From Chthoniobacterales bacterium (GTDB lineage Bacteria; Verrucomicrobiota; Verrucomicrobiia; Chthoniobacterales; DASVRZ01), in contig JBDSQB010000016.1 of NCBI GenBank assembly GCA_039930045.1, positions 248,001-312,000 of the forward strand: a stretch of DNA of 64,000 nt. Reading direction: 5' to 3'. Every line of letters starts with the position of its first letter. Within the stretch, counting starts at the first letter, position 1. The notes below the pieces were generated by a model. The model saw only the letters and a list, made by a program, of their open reading frames with translations. It did not search any database and was not told the DNA's origin. This document shows, piece by piece, positions 36,172-44,626 of the stretch. The translations under genes were made by a program, and so were the position numbers.

Positions 36172-36645
36172 CTAAAGCACGCGCAGGATTTTTGTCTTCG
36201 GCTGCAATGTGCTGTCGCCCTGACGGCGGTCCTTTAATTGCAATCCGAGCGGCGAATCCGGCGAGAGCACGGTGATCGTTTGCCCACGCACGCTCACTTC
36301 CAATCCACCGGCGGCGGGCGCGAGAAAGAACCAGAGTGTCTCGGTGGGAAAGGCGAGTTCGATCAAAGCGCCGAGGCTGATCGGCGTCGTCTCGGTGAAA
36401 TCCACCACCGGAATCACGGCGATGGCGTCGAAGGCCTGGCGCGCCACCAGCGCGTGCTTCGCCATGCCGTCGGCGAGATAATTTTCCTCGGTCGAGCGCG
36501 TGTCGTATTTCCCCTCGGCCTTGGTCTGCGCGTCGTTGCCGGAGGTGCGGGCCTGCTTCGAGGTGGTCACATACGTCTCAAACTCCGCCCGCAACGCGGC
36601 GAGGATGGCTTCGACGACCTCTGATTTTTGGAACACTCGAACCAT
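36172..36645 (-). CDS. GreA/GreB C-domain-like protein
   Basis: A 157-residue protein whose C-terminal half resembles the FKBP-like C-domain of GreA/GreB: AAGGLEVSVRGQTITVLSPD then SPLGLQLKDRRQGD. The N-terminal half is helical (EVVEAILAALRAEFETYVTT) but lacks the acidic coiled-coil tip of GreA, so it may bind RNA polymerase without cleavage stimulation (Rnk- or GreA-paralogue-like). Start ATG 36645. Confidence 0.7.
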   Translation of the reverse strand: MVRVFQKSEVVEAILAALRAEFETYVTTSKQARTSGNDAQTKAEGKYDTRSTEENYLADGMAKHALVARQAFDAIAVIPVVDFTETTPISLGALIELAFPTETLWFFLAPAAGGLEVSVRGQTITVLSPDSPLGLQLKDRRQGDSTLQPKTKILRVL

Positions 36646-36717
36646 TCTAGGAATGTTTGCCGGCTTGGCGATGTGCAATTGCTTTGCGCCCGGCCCGGAT
36701 GCGCTAAACTACCGGCC

Positions 36718-37947
36718 ATGTTTCCTTTCCTCACGCAGCTTTTTCTCTATGGCTTTTGCATCGACGCGGTGCTGTCGTTTTGGGCGGAGTTGTATCACAT
36801 TCAGAGCGGCTCTTTTTCGGAAATACGGATGCTGATCGCCTTTTCCGCGCTGATGCAGGGAACGATTCTTTACGTCTGCATGGCGTTCACGCGGCGGCTG
36901 TCGTTCCGTCTCGTCGGCTGGCCCGCGCTCTTCCTTTTGTGGGCGAATCTCACCGGCTGCTTTCCGCTGCCGATGTTTTACCTGAAGCAGCCCGGCCTCT
37001 GGATGGCCAGCGTGCAAATGCTGATGGCTTTCAGCCTGATCGGAGTCGCATGGCACTCGCAGGCAGTGGCGGGTGGCCCTGGTTTTCTCGATCCGGCGAT
37101 GGGCCGCGAGGGATTCACCTGGCGGCGCTTCCTCCGCTTTGCCGGGGCGAATTTTTTCCTCCTGCCGTTGCTGGCGATCACGGCCCTTCTCGGAAACGCG
37201 GTCGAGAGCATCGAAAAAGCGACCGCCGGTTACGTGCGGCTGCGCCCGAGCGGGTTGTATATCACGCAATCGAGCTTCACCAAGGATCGCCATACTGTGG
37301 CCCTGGACGGCATGGTGCACGTGGCCGACGCGGACTTTTATCAGACGATCAAATGGGGAATCGACGGCGTGAAAACGCTCGTGCTTTTGGAGGGCGTGTC
37401 GGATGAAAATCACCTGCTCTCCGGCGGCTTGGGAATGGAAAAGCTGGCGAAATATTTCGGACTCAACTCCCAAATGGAGCGTGGTGAATATCGCCAGACG
37501 CTCGACAAAATGACCGCCAAAGAGGACGCAGGAGAAGTCGCGGAAGATGGCTCGGTGGAGATCGACCAGGAAGTGGATGTGCGACGCGCCGATGTGGATG
37601 TGAAGACGTTTCGCCCGCAGACGATCAACTATTTGAAGTCCGTCGCGCTGCTCTACCAATCGACTCAAACTGGAAAAATGGAGAGTTTTCTCAAAGTCAT
37701 GGAGGACAAAAAAGACGTGCTGCAAAACGACCGCGTCGTCCGCGGTGCGATGGAAGATATTCTCATCAACCGCAATACGCACCTCATCCGGCAAATCGAA
37801 AAAGGCTTGGAAACGCACAATCGGATCGTGGTCCCGTGGGGCGCGATGCATCTCGCTGGCATCGAGCAATATCTGCGCTCGAAAGGCTTCAGCGAAGTCA
37901 GTCGCGAAGAAAAACCTGCGGTGCTTTTCTGGAAATCGCGCCCGTAA
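36718..37947 (+). CDS. Polytopic membrane protein with TraB/GumN-like C-terminal domain
   Basis: A 409-residue protein. Residues 1-160 contain about four to five membrane segments (FLTQLFLYGFCIDAVLSFW, MLIAFSALMQGTILYVCMAF, LVGWPALFLLWANLTGCF, NFFLLPLLAITALLG). Residues 170-409 are soluble and end in RIVVPWGAMHLAGIEQYL then RSKGF, the H-containing TraB/GumN signature. The start ATG at 36718 opens the first membrane segment. Divergent from the Gre-like gene. Enzymatic activity is unknown. Confidence 0.75.
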   Translation: MFPFLTQLFLYGFCIDAVLSFWAELYHIQSGSFSEIRMLIAFSALMQGTILYVCMAFTRRLSFRLVGWPALFLLWANLTGCFPLPMFYLKQPGLWMASVQMLMAFSLIGVAWHSQAVAGGPGFLDPAMGREGFTWRRFLRFAGANFFLLPLLAITALLGNAVESIEKATAGYVRLRPSGLYITQSSFTKDRHTVALDGMVHVADADFYQTIKWGIDGVKTLVLLEGVSDENHLLSGGLGMEKLAKYFGLNSQMERGEYRQTLDKMTAKEDAGEVAEDGSVEIDQEVDVRRADVDVKTFRPQTINYLKSVALLYQSTQTGKMESFLKVMEDKKDVLQNDRVVRGAMEDILINRNTHLIRQIEKGLETHNRIVVPWGAMHLAGIEQYLRSKGFSEVSREEKPAVLFWKSRP

Positions 37948-38084
37948 AAGAGGCGTTTCTCGTTTCATCCGACTTGCAATCTAATCGGTTAACTGTTGTT
38001 CCATCTGGTGAAATAGCGATTTCCCTGCATAGTAGTAGCCCCGTTTTGAATCAGACGTCTTTTTCACCTGCCGCCGCCCAAGAT

Positions 38085-39134
38085 ATGATGAGCAGCACTC
38101 CAGCAGAGCAGAGTTTTGGAGTGACGCCACGGGTGGTCAAAGCAGCTTTTTTCGGTGACACCGGGCCCGTTGGGGAAACGCTGGAGCAGGTGTATGGCGT
38201 CAGCCGTTTTGAAAAACTGGGCCAGCTCACGCAGTTATATCCGACGATTGTCACCTCGGAAAACCTGCAGGCCTGTCTGCCCGAACTTCAGGGTATGGAG
38301 GTGATTTTCTCGACGTGGGGGATGCTGGCCCTGACTGAAGAGCAGCTCGACCAACTGCCCGCGCTGAAGGCTGTTTTTTATGCGGCAGGCACGATAAAAT
38401 ACTTTGGCCTGCCCCTGCTGAAGCGCGGAATTATTGTCTGTAGCAGCGCATCCGCCAACGCAGTGCCAGTGGCCGAATTCACCCTTGCCCAGATACTTCT
38501 CGCCAACAAAGGCTACCACCGCAACATCCGCGAATATCGAGCCACATCCGATTACGCGCAGGCGTTTATTGGACCGGGAAATCACGGTGTCACGGTCGCA
38601 CTTCTAGGCGCAGGCCAGATCGGGCGGAAACTGATCGAACTTTTGCGGCCTTTCGAGGTGAACATCGTTGTCTTTGATCCCTATCTAACTCCCGAGAACG
38701 CCACCCGGCAGGACGTGAAAAAAGTGGATCTCTCCACGGCTTTTTCCAGCGCAAATGTCGTTTCCAATCATCTGGCGGACATTCCCTCCACCTTCGGCAT
38801 GATCGATGGCGCGCTACTTTCTTCGATGATGGAGAATGCCACGTTCATCAACACCGGCCGCGGCAGAACGGTGAATTCAGACGACCTCATCTCGGTGATG
38901 CGCGCGCGGCCCGACTTGACCGCCTTGCTCGATGTGACTGAACCGGAACCGCTGTCTGCGGATGCGGAGTTATGGTCACTGCCGAACGTGGTTATCACGT
39001 CGCACATTGCGGGTTCAAAGGGCCGGGAAGTGGAACGCATGGCCGACTTTGCGATTGCAGATTTCGTGCGCTGGACCCGTGGCGAGCCGCTGCATCACGC
39101 CGTCAGCCTCGAAGCCATAGAACGGCTGGCCTAA
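38085..39134 (+). CDS. D-isomer specific 2-hydroxyacid dehydrogenase
   Basis: NAD-dependent oxidoreductase of 349 residues. The Rossmann motif is LLGAGQIGRKLIELL (near 178-192), followed by FDPYLT, the substrate-binding INTGRGRTVNSDDL and LLDVTEPEP, and the catalytic His in ITSHIAGS. The N-terminal 30 residues are unusual for the family. Substrate is not predictable. ATG at 38085 (or 38088). Confidence 0.9.
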   Translation: MMSSTPAEQSFGVTPRVVKAAFFGDTGPVGETLEQVYGVSRFEKLGQLTQLYPTIVTSENLQACLPELQGMEVIFSTWGMLALTEEQLDQLPALKAVFYAAGTIKYFGLPLLKRGIIVCSSASANAVPVAEFTLAQILLANKGYHRNIREYRATSDYAQAFIGPGNHGVTVALLGAGQIGRKLIELLRPFEVNIVVFDPYLTPENATRQDVKKVDLSTAFSSANVVSNHLADIPSTFGMIDGALLSSMMENATFINTGRGRTVNSDDLISVMRARPDLTALLDVTEPEPLSADAELWSLPNVVITSHIAGSKGREVERMADFAIADFVRWTRGEPLHHAVSLEAIERLA

Positions 39135-39237
39135 GGTGGGTTAGAGTAGCGTTTCTAGCCGTTGCGGACAGGCGGCTTCGTGATGTAACATCGCTGGTTT
39201 GAGTTAGATCCTCTTCAGGAAATAGGGCGGACCAGCT

Positions 39238-39330
39238 TTGAAAAAGCCTTTCTTCTGCGTGTTGCTGGCGCTCGTTTCTTATTTTGCGTTTAAGCTGATT
39301 GCTTGTTACATTTCACAACAAAGGAGTTAA
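39238..39330 (+). CDS. Candidate 30-residue membrane micropeptide (TTG start)
   Basis: TTG at 39238 opens a frame with two Lys then a hydrophobic helix, CVLLALVSYFAFKLIA, and stops with TAA at 39328-39330. The stop lies just two bases before the ATG of the next gene, and its last codons contain that gene's ribosome site, which would suit translational coupling. An AGGA lies 18 bases upstream of the TTG, too far to be convincing. Confidence 0.35.
   Translation: MKKPFFCVLLALVSYFAFKLIACYISQQRS
39321..39326 (+). promoter_or_regulatory. Strong Shine-Dalgarno site of the 39333 gene
   Basis: AAGGAG lies six bases before the ATG at 39333. It is notable because most genes here lack a recognisable ribosome site. 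Confidence 0.75.
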
Positions 39331-39332
39331 CC

Positions 39333-39611
39333 ATGTCATTACTACCCGAAGAAAAATTACTCGTCAGAGATCGCAACGTCATCGCGGTTGTGCTCAGCGC
39401 CGTTCCCGGAGCGGGCCAGCTTTACAAGGGGCATTATGCTGCTGGCATCGTGCTGATGCTGGCCATGCCATTTGCCATCGTCGCCGGTGTGCTGCTTAGT
39501 CCCGCGACCATGGGAATGGGCCTACTGCTGCCCGTGGCACTCTGGGCATTCGCCGGAGTGGATGCGTATCTGGAGAGCGATTTGCGGAAACACCGCTGGA
39601 GCCTAATCTAA
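39333..39611 (+). CDS. Small TM2-like membrane protein
   Basis: A 92-residue protein with a short charged N-terminus and two or three membrane segments: VIAVVLSAVPGAGQLYKGHY, VLMLAMPFAIVAGVLL and GLLLPVALWAFAGVDAYL. The PGAGQLYKGHY turn resembles the PGLGQxYxG of TM2 and related small membrane proteins. The start is fixed by the AAGGAG site. Function is unknown. Confidence 0.75.
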   Translation: MSLLPEEKLLVRDRNVIAVVLSAVPGAGQLYKGHYAAGIVLMLAMPFAIVAGVLLSPATMGMGLLLPVALWAFAGVDAYLESDLRKHRWSLI

Positions 39612-39667
39612 GTGGCTGTAGGAGAGTGAGCGGTCAAAATCAACCGCCAATCGCCCCAATCTGTTGC

Positions 39668-40135
39668 TTAGTGAGCTGCGTTTTTTGCCTGGAAATTGAC
39701 TAGCTGTAGCCGGGCCGCACGCAGCCTTTGTCCCATGATGCCTGCTACTCTCAACGTCAGCTCGTAACCAAACTCAGGGTGGAGCTTCCCCATGGACCGG
39801 AGGAAGGATGCTGACACAGCGATCACTTCCGTCACGTTCACCGCACGAGCGCTAAACCGCCAGCGATAAGGCGGGAACATCCACGACCAGCCGAGGGCGT
39901 CTCCGGCGCTTATAGTTTGCACGATAATTGTCTCGCTGCCCACCGTTGTCGTTTCCAAGGCTACGCGGCCTTGATGGACGAGATAAAAGTGAGTCGCCGG
40001 TTTGTGTTCTTGGAAAAGTAGTTGGTCGGCTTCGAAACGTATCAACGTTGCCGCCTCGCAAAGCATTGATAAATAGCGTTCATCAAAGCCTTCAAAAAAA
40101 GGATGGTTGCAGATTATTTCGTTGAGGATCTGCAT
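39668..40135 (-). CDS. Cyclic nucleotide-binding domain protein without HTH
   Basis: A 155-residue cNMP fold (CAP-ED): residues 10-120 with FFEGFDERYLSMLCEAAT, LLFQEHKPATHFYLVHQGRVAL and the GDALGWSW phosphate-loop region. It ends after a C-terminal helix, with no DNA-binding domain. Such stand-alone domains may act as sensors or partners. It is divergent from the porin gene, sharing a 251-bp intergenic region (40136-40386). Confidence 0.85.
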   Translation of the reverse strand: MQILNEIICNHPFFEGFDERYLSMLCEAATLIRFEADQLLFQEHKPATHFYLVHQGRVALETTTVGSETIIVQTISAGDALGWSWMFPPYRWRFSARAVNVTEVIAVSASFLRSMGKLHPEFGYELTLRVAGIMGQRLRAARLQLVNFQAKNAAH

Positions 40136-40386
40136 GGTAAAATTCTAGGGCGATGTGCGTTTGGGGTAACGACCTGCGACATGGCTGTAATCTCGCCCAA
40201 TGTCTGCCCTCTGCCTAACCATTATTTATTTAGACCTAAACATTTTCTGGCTTTGATAGAGCTAAACCGGTATCTGCGATATCAGTGCTTCGCAGCAAGA
40301 TGGGTGTGACGAAGGACAAATGAAGTGGAGTCCTGGCTCCATGACGGCAGTAACTTCATGGGATCCGGAGAGCATCTTAGAACACC
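40136..40386. promoter_or_regulatory. Divergent intergenic region between cNMP protein and porin
   Basis: 251 bp, AT-richer than the flanks around 40220-40250 (attatttatttagacc). It must hold promoters for both genes. A TTGATA at 40254-40259 and a TATCAG at 40280-40285 are possible -35 and -10 elements for the porin, at a wide spacing of 20. No clear operator is seen. Confidence 0.35.
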
Positions 40387-41760
40387 ATGACATCACTCTT
40401 AAAAACACGTCTCATCAGCGCCACACTTTTCCTGCTGCTGTTCATGGCAAGTCCCCTCGCGGGAAACGCGCAAACTAAAGCTGATTTTGACGAACTCAAA
40501 ACACAACTCCTGACTCTGCAACAGAAGACTGCCCAACTGGAAAAGAGACTCGCGCAAGCGGAATCCAGGCATGTTTCTGCGGCGGCTAGCAAATCAATCA
40601 TCGAATCCGATCTGCCCATAGTTCAGGCCGATGAAAAAGGTTTTGACATCCGGTCTCGGGACGAAAAATTTTCCGTGCACGTCGGGGGATACATTCAGGC
40701 TGACGGACGGTTTTTTAGTCAAGGTGACGATCAGCATAAAAGCATCGACACATTTATGATGCGCCGTGTGCGTCCGATATTGGAAGGAACTGTGGCCAAG
40801 GACTTTCACTTTTTCATCATGCCCGATTTCGGTGATGGCAAGGCGGTCCTTCAGGATGCCTTCATTGAATACACGCGCTATGAGGCAGCTCAATTTCGCG
40901 TTGGAAAATTCCGCGAGCCGGTTGGTTTGGAGATGTTGCAGTCGGCCAAGGATCTGCTTTTTATGGAGCGCGGATTGCCGACTAACATTGTGCCGATTCG
41001 CGATGTGGGCGCCATGTTGAGCGGTCAGTTTATGGGCGGAGTATTGAACTATCAGGTTGGTATCTTCAATGGGGTGCGCGACGGAGCCAGTGGCGACAGC
41101 GACAATAATGACGACAAAGACGTGGCCGGGCGACTTTGGGTTCAGCCTTTCAAGCTAACAAAGATCGCGGCGCTGCAAGGGCTCGGCTTTGGCGTTGCGG
41201 GCACTTATGGTGAAGAAACCGGATTGCCACCTGAATATAAAACGCCGGCGCAGCAAATCAGTTTTCACTACAACGCCAGCACCGTTGTCGATGGCGACCG
41301 TTATCGCATCGTGCCGCAGTTTTATTACTCGTGGGGTCCGCTTGGGTTACTCGGCGAATATGCGCTTTCAAAGTCCCAGGTTCGCAACGGGACCACGGCG
41401 GCACCGATCGAGAGCGATGCGTGGCAGCTCGCCGCGACTTACGTTCTAACCGGTGAGAATGCTTCCTTTAAAGGAGTGAAGCCGAAAAAAGATTTTGGAG
41501 AAGATGGCTTCGGTGCGTGGGAACTCGCGGCGCGTTATGGCGAGTTGAATGTCGATCAGGATGCGTTCCGACTGGGATTTGCCGATGAGCAGGATTCTGT
41601 GCGGTCGGAAAAATCTTTTGAGATTGGACTTAACTGGTATCTAAACCGGAATGTTAAAGCCGTGCTTGATTGGGAACACACCTCATTTGTAGGCGGTGAT
41701 CTAAAGGGCAATCGTGAAAGCGAAAACGCCCTTCTGACGCGTGTGCAACTAGCGTTCTAA
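40387..41760 (+). CDS. Porin, Porin_O_P (OprO/OprP-like) family
   Basis: Outer-membrane porin of 457 residues with a signal peptide ending GNAQ (residues 1-29). A short coiled-coil follows (FDELKTQLLTLQQKTAQLEKRL, residues 32-55), a feature shared with Porin_O_P and S-layer-anchored porins. The barrel spans about 75-457, with alternating strands (FSVHVGGYIQADGRFF, RVRPILEGTVAKDFHFFIMP) and a terminal Phe. Related porins take up phosphate or polyphosphate, but specificity cannot be read here. Confidence 0.9.
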   Translation: MTSLLKTRLISATLFLLLFMASPLAGNAQTKADFDELKTQLLTLQQKTAQLEKRLAQAESRHVSAAASKSIIESDLPIVQADEKGFDIRSRDEKFSVHVGGYIQADGRFFSQGDDQHKSIDTFMMRRVRPILEGTVAKDFHFFIMPDFGDGKAVLQDAFIEYTRYEAAQFRVGKFREPVGLEMLQSAKDLLFMERGLPTNIVPIRDVGAMLSGQFMGGVLNYQVGIFNGVRDGASGDSDNNDDKDVAGRLWVQPFKLTKIAALQGLGFGVAGTYGEETGLPPEYKTPAQQISFHYNASTVVDGDRYRIVPQFYYSWGPLGLLGEYALSKSQVRNGTTAAPIESDAWQLAATYVLTGENASFKGVKPKKDFGEDGFGAWELAARYGELNVDQDAFRLGFADEQDSVRSEKSFEIGLNWYLNRNVKAVLDWEHTSFVGGDLKGNRESENALLTRVQLAF

Positions 41761-41763
41761 CAA

Positions 41764-42444
41764 TCAGCCGCCCGCATTTTGGCTGGCTGTCCAGCGAGCG
41801 GCGTAGGAAGTGAGCTCGGGCGCAGTTCTGATGCCGAGTTTGTCTTTGATGTGGACGCGATGCACTTCGACGGTTTTCGCGCTGAGGTGCAGTTTGGCGG
41901 CAATCGCGGAAGTGCTTTCGCCGCTGCCGAGGAGTTGGAAAACTTCAAACTCGCGATCGGTGAGTTGTTCTATCGGAGAATGTGGGGCATCGTCGCGCCG
42001 GCCCGAAAATATCTGCAATATTTTGGCGGACATTTGTTCGCTCACGGCAATTTCACCTGCGAGCACTTTGCGGATAGCGGCCAAGATACGTTTGCCGCCC
42101 TCTTTCTTCATCACATAGCCGCGCCCGCCCGCTCGCAACACGCGCTCCGCGTAAACGCTTTCGTCGTGCATCGAGACGACAAGGGTCGCGATGTGCGGGT
42201 GCATCACGGCGATGTCCTTGACGAGTTCCAGCCCACTCTTGCCCGGGAGTGTGATATCTGCGAGGACGACGTCCGGTTGTGACGTTGCAATTAAATCGAG
42301 CGCTTGAGCCGCAGATTCCGCCTCACCGCAAACTTCGAGGTCCGGTTGATTGCCAATTAAATTCCCCAGCCCTTCGCGCATCATCGGGTGGTCATCGACC
42401 ACCAGGATGCGCTTTTTGGGAATGGTTATTGGTTCGAGAGACAT
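41764..42444 (-). CDS. NarL/FixJ-type response regulator
   Basis: The 226-residue protein has a receiver domain (residues 10-125: VVDDHPMMREGL, acceptor Asp in LADITLPGKSG, Lys in VMKKEGG) and a LuxR-type HTH (about 160-220: LTDREFEVFQLLGSGESTS, KTVEVHRVHIKDKLG). It is two bases downstream of its cognate kinase. ATG 42444 lies after the kinase stop. Convergent with the porin. Confidence 0.93.
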   Translation of the reverse strand: MSLEPITIPKKRILVVDDHPMMREGLGNLIGNQPDLEVCGEAESAAQALDLIATSQPDVVLADITLPGKSGLELVKDIAVMHPHIATLVVSMHDESVYAERVLRAGGRGYVMKKEGGKRILAAIRKVLAGEIAVSEQMSAKILQIFSGRRDDAPHSPIEQLTDREFEVFQLLGSGESTSAIAAKLHLSAKTVEVHRVHIKDKLGIRTAPELTSYAARWTASQNAGG

Positions 42445-42446
42445 GG

Positions 42447-43514
42447 TCAAATCCCGGTTAAAGGAGCCTGACGAAAGGCGCACGTGACCACGGTTCCCTG
42501 GGTGCCAGCGGCTTTCACGTCGAGGGTTCCTCCGATCACCCCGGCACGATATTTCATGATCCTCAGCCCCATTCCTTCGTTGGTTTTTTGCGGTGGTGAA
42601 AAGCCTGCGCCGTTGTCGGTGATTGAGAGAATGATTTGTCCGTCATCTTCCTTGAGCGAAATGGTGATCTCAGTTGCCTTGCCGTGTTTGATCGCATTGT
42701 TAATCGCTTCCTGCGCGATTCGGTAAAGGTGCGTTGCGGCTGCAGATTCGGCGATGTTAACTGGCTGCTCACTTACGAACCAGCAGCGCACATGAAAAAG
42801 TCGTTCCGTATTTGCGGCCAGTTCGCCAAGTGCCGCCATCAATCCGGTTGCTTCTGTTTCCAGGGGCGAGAGCCCGCGCGCCACCATGCGCGTCTGCTCG
42901 ATGGCGCGTTGCACGTGTTCCGCAATCCGTGCGGCCTGGACTGACTCCGGGTTCGATGTGGCGGCAAGTTTTTCCTGAAGCAGTTCGCTCATCAATTCAA
43001 TCCCCGCGAGGCTTTGGCAAAGATCATCGTGCAAATCCTGCCCGATTCGTTGCTGTTCACGATCGCTGATTTCGAGGATGTCTTTTTCCATCCGTTTGCG
43101 CTCAGTAATATCTCGCACGATGCCGGTAAACAGCTTCCCATTCGCCAGCCTCCCTTCGCCCACCGAGAGATCCATCGGAAACACAGAGCCGTCCTTGCGC
43201 TGACCGACCACTTCGCGGCCGATACCGATGATTTTCGCTTTGCCGGTGTGCTCGTAATTCTTGAGGTAACCGTCATGTCCCTCCCGGTACGGCGAGGGCA
43301 TCAGGGTGCTCACGTTTTTTCCAATCATTTCCTCCGCACTCCAGCCGAACAGCTTCTCGGCGGCGGGGTTCATCGATTGCACGACGCCACGCTCGTCGAT
43401 GGTGATGATTCCCTCGACGGCCGTGTTCACAATCCCGCGAATCCGCTCCTCGCTGTCACCCAGTGCCGCTGCAGCGAGTTGGCGCTCGGCTTTCATTTTG
43501 GCGGTTTCTTCCAC
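42447..43514 (-). CDS. PAS-domain NarX-type histidine kinase
   Basis: A 355-residue soluble kinase. The PAS domain spans about 23-145 (IVNTAVEGIITIDERGVVQSMNPAAEKLFGWS, with C-terminal PAC FTGIVRDITERKRME). The HisKA_3 motif is DREQQRIGQDLHDDLCQSLAG with the phospho-His near 164. The ATPase domain has AAATHLYRIAQEAINNAIKH and DNGAGF. There is no membrane segment, so sensing is cytoplasmic. GTG 43514 is the longest start; ATG 43496 has a GGAAGAA upstream. Between the AraC and response-regulator genes. Confidence 0.92.
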   Translation of the reverse strand: MEETAKMKAERQLAAAALGDSEERIRGIVNTAVEGIITIDERGVVQSMNPAAEKLFGWSAEEMIGKNVSTLMPSPYREGHDGYLKNYEHTGKAKIIGIGREVVGQRKDGSVFPMDLSVGEGRLANGKLFTGIVRDITERKRMEKDILEISDREQQRIGQDLHDDLCQSLAGIELMSELLQEKLAATSNPESVQAARIAEHVQRAIEQTRMVARGLSPLETEATGLMAALGELAANTERLFHVRCWFVSEQPVNIAESAAATHLYRIAQEAINNAIKHGKATEITISLKEDDGQIILSITDNGAGFSPPQKTNEGMGLRIMKYRAGVIGGTLDVKAAGTQGTVVTCAFRQAPLTGI

Positions 43515-43551
43515 GCGCGCAGATTACGCGACGTTGCGAGCCCGGGCAACC

Positions 43552-44436
43552 TCACGCTGCCACGGCAATCTCCCCACGATATTCCGTGGGCGATTCTCCG
43601 GTGATATTTTTGAACACGCGATTGAAATGCGTGAGCGACTGGAAGCCCACCTCGAACGCGATTTCGCTCACCCGCAAATTGGGATTTAACAAAAGGTTCT
43701 TCGCCTTTTCGATCCGGACTCGCGACACGTAATGGGTGAAATTGAGCCCGGTAGCTTTCTTGAACATCTTGCAAAAATAAAACGTGCTGGTGTTCACTGC
43801 CTTGGCGACCTGACCTAGCGAAAGGGCGTCGCCCTGATGACTGCTGATGTAGTTCTTTGCACTTGTGATCATCGGCGGCTCGGTGTTCTGCTGTTGCACT
43901 AGGAGTTGATTGCTCACCGTTGCGAGATGTTGTGCGAAAATACCGAGCAAAGCGACGACCGCGCCATATTGCTTGGCCCCGACCACGCGGGTCGCAAAAT
44001 AGGCCTGGCGCAGATCGGGTTGGGTGGAATCCACTCCCCATTTTTCCAACTGTTTCGCCGTGCGGTTGAATTGTCCGATAGTCGGTTTCTTCTGGAAAAT
44101 CTGCCCGGTTTGTAAGAACCCAATCACCTGATCGCCCGAACGAACCGGGATCGCCGTGTCGCTCATTCCTGAAAAACAGGTGACGGTCTGGGCTTCTTCC
44201 TGAGCCGACTGCGAAAGTTGTTCCTGAGTCCGCAGACAGGCGGCACAGGAGCCATTCCGCTTCGCCATGATTGCGCAAAATGCGTTTTCGTTTTTCCTCG
44301 TCCGATGAGGAAGCTGCCACGACTCGACCGGTCGCAAAGTTACCGGAAGTCCAGTGGCATCGGTAAAAGCGTGCTCGTAGTCCTGGTAAATTTTTGAATG
44401 TGACAGCGTCTCGATGAGGTCTTTGTTGGCAAACAT
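43552..44436 (-). CDS. AraC-family regulator with PocR sensor domain
   Basis: A 294-residue regulator. The N-terminal PocR domain (about 1-165) has the cysteine cluster CAxxxAKRNGSCAACLRT and CFSGMSD-AIPV features typical of PocR sensors. The C-terminal two-helix AraC domain (about 195-290) ends in VSEIAFEVGFQSLTHFNRVFKN-like sequence and GESPTEYR. PocR domains are thought to bind small hydrocarbon derivatives. First gene of the AraC-kinase-regulator run. Confidence 0.9.
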   Translation of the reverse strand: MFANKDLIETLSHSKIYQDYEHAFTDATGLPVTLRPVESWQLPHRTRKNENAFCAIMAKRNGSCAACLRTQEQLSQSAQEEAQTVTCFSGMSDTAIPVRSGDQVIGFLQTGQIFQKKPTIGQFNRTAKQLEKWGVDSTQPDLRQAYFATRVVGAKQYGAVVALLGIFAQHLATVSNQLLVQQQNTEPPMITSAKNYISSHQGDALSLGQVAKAVNTSTFYFCKMFKKATGLNFTHYVSRVRIEKAKNLLLNPNLRVSEIAFEVGFQSLTHFNRVFKNITGESPTEYRGEIAVAA

Positions 44437-44589
44437 GGTTTTACTCCGGTTAAACGCCTAGGCAATCGCAGTGCCGTTGTAGACTGGCTTTGCTAATCTT
44501 GCTGGGCATAAAAGCAATTTATGCGAAACGGCGCGTGCAACAATTGGGCGATGTCCCCTTTGCGAGTTGTGGTCTATTCACGATGAGGC

Positions 44590-44606
44590 ATAAGGAAATT
44601 CCTTAT
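44590..44606. promoter_or_regulatory. 17-bp perfect palindrome upstream of the AraC gene
   Basis: ATAAGGAA and its complement TTCCTTAT flank a single A. It lies 21 bases beyond the stop of the radical SAM gene and about 155 bases upstream of the AraC ATG. It could be an operator or a weak terminator; no U-run follows. Confidence 0.3.
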
Positions 44607-44626
44607 ACGAACGAGTCACGGTCGGA

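Noticed and set aside
36709-37968. 419-codon minus-strand frame opposite the TraB-like gene
   Set aside because: His/Arg-rich composition without a domain; the opposite strand has clear membrane segments and signature residues.
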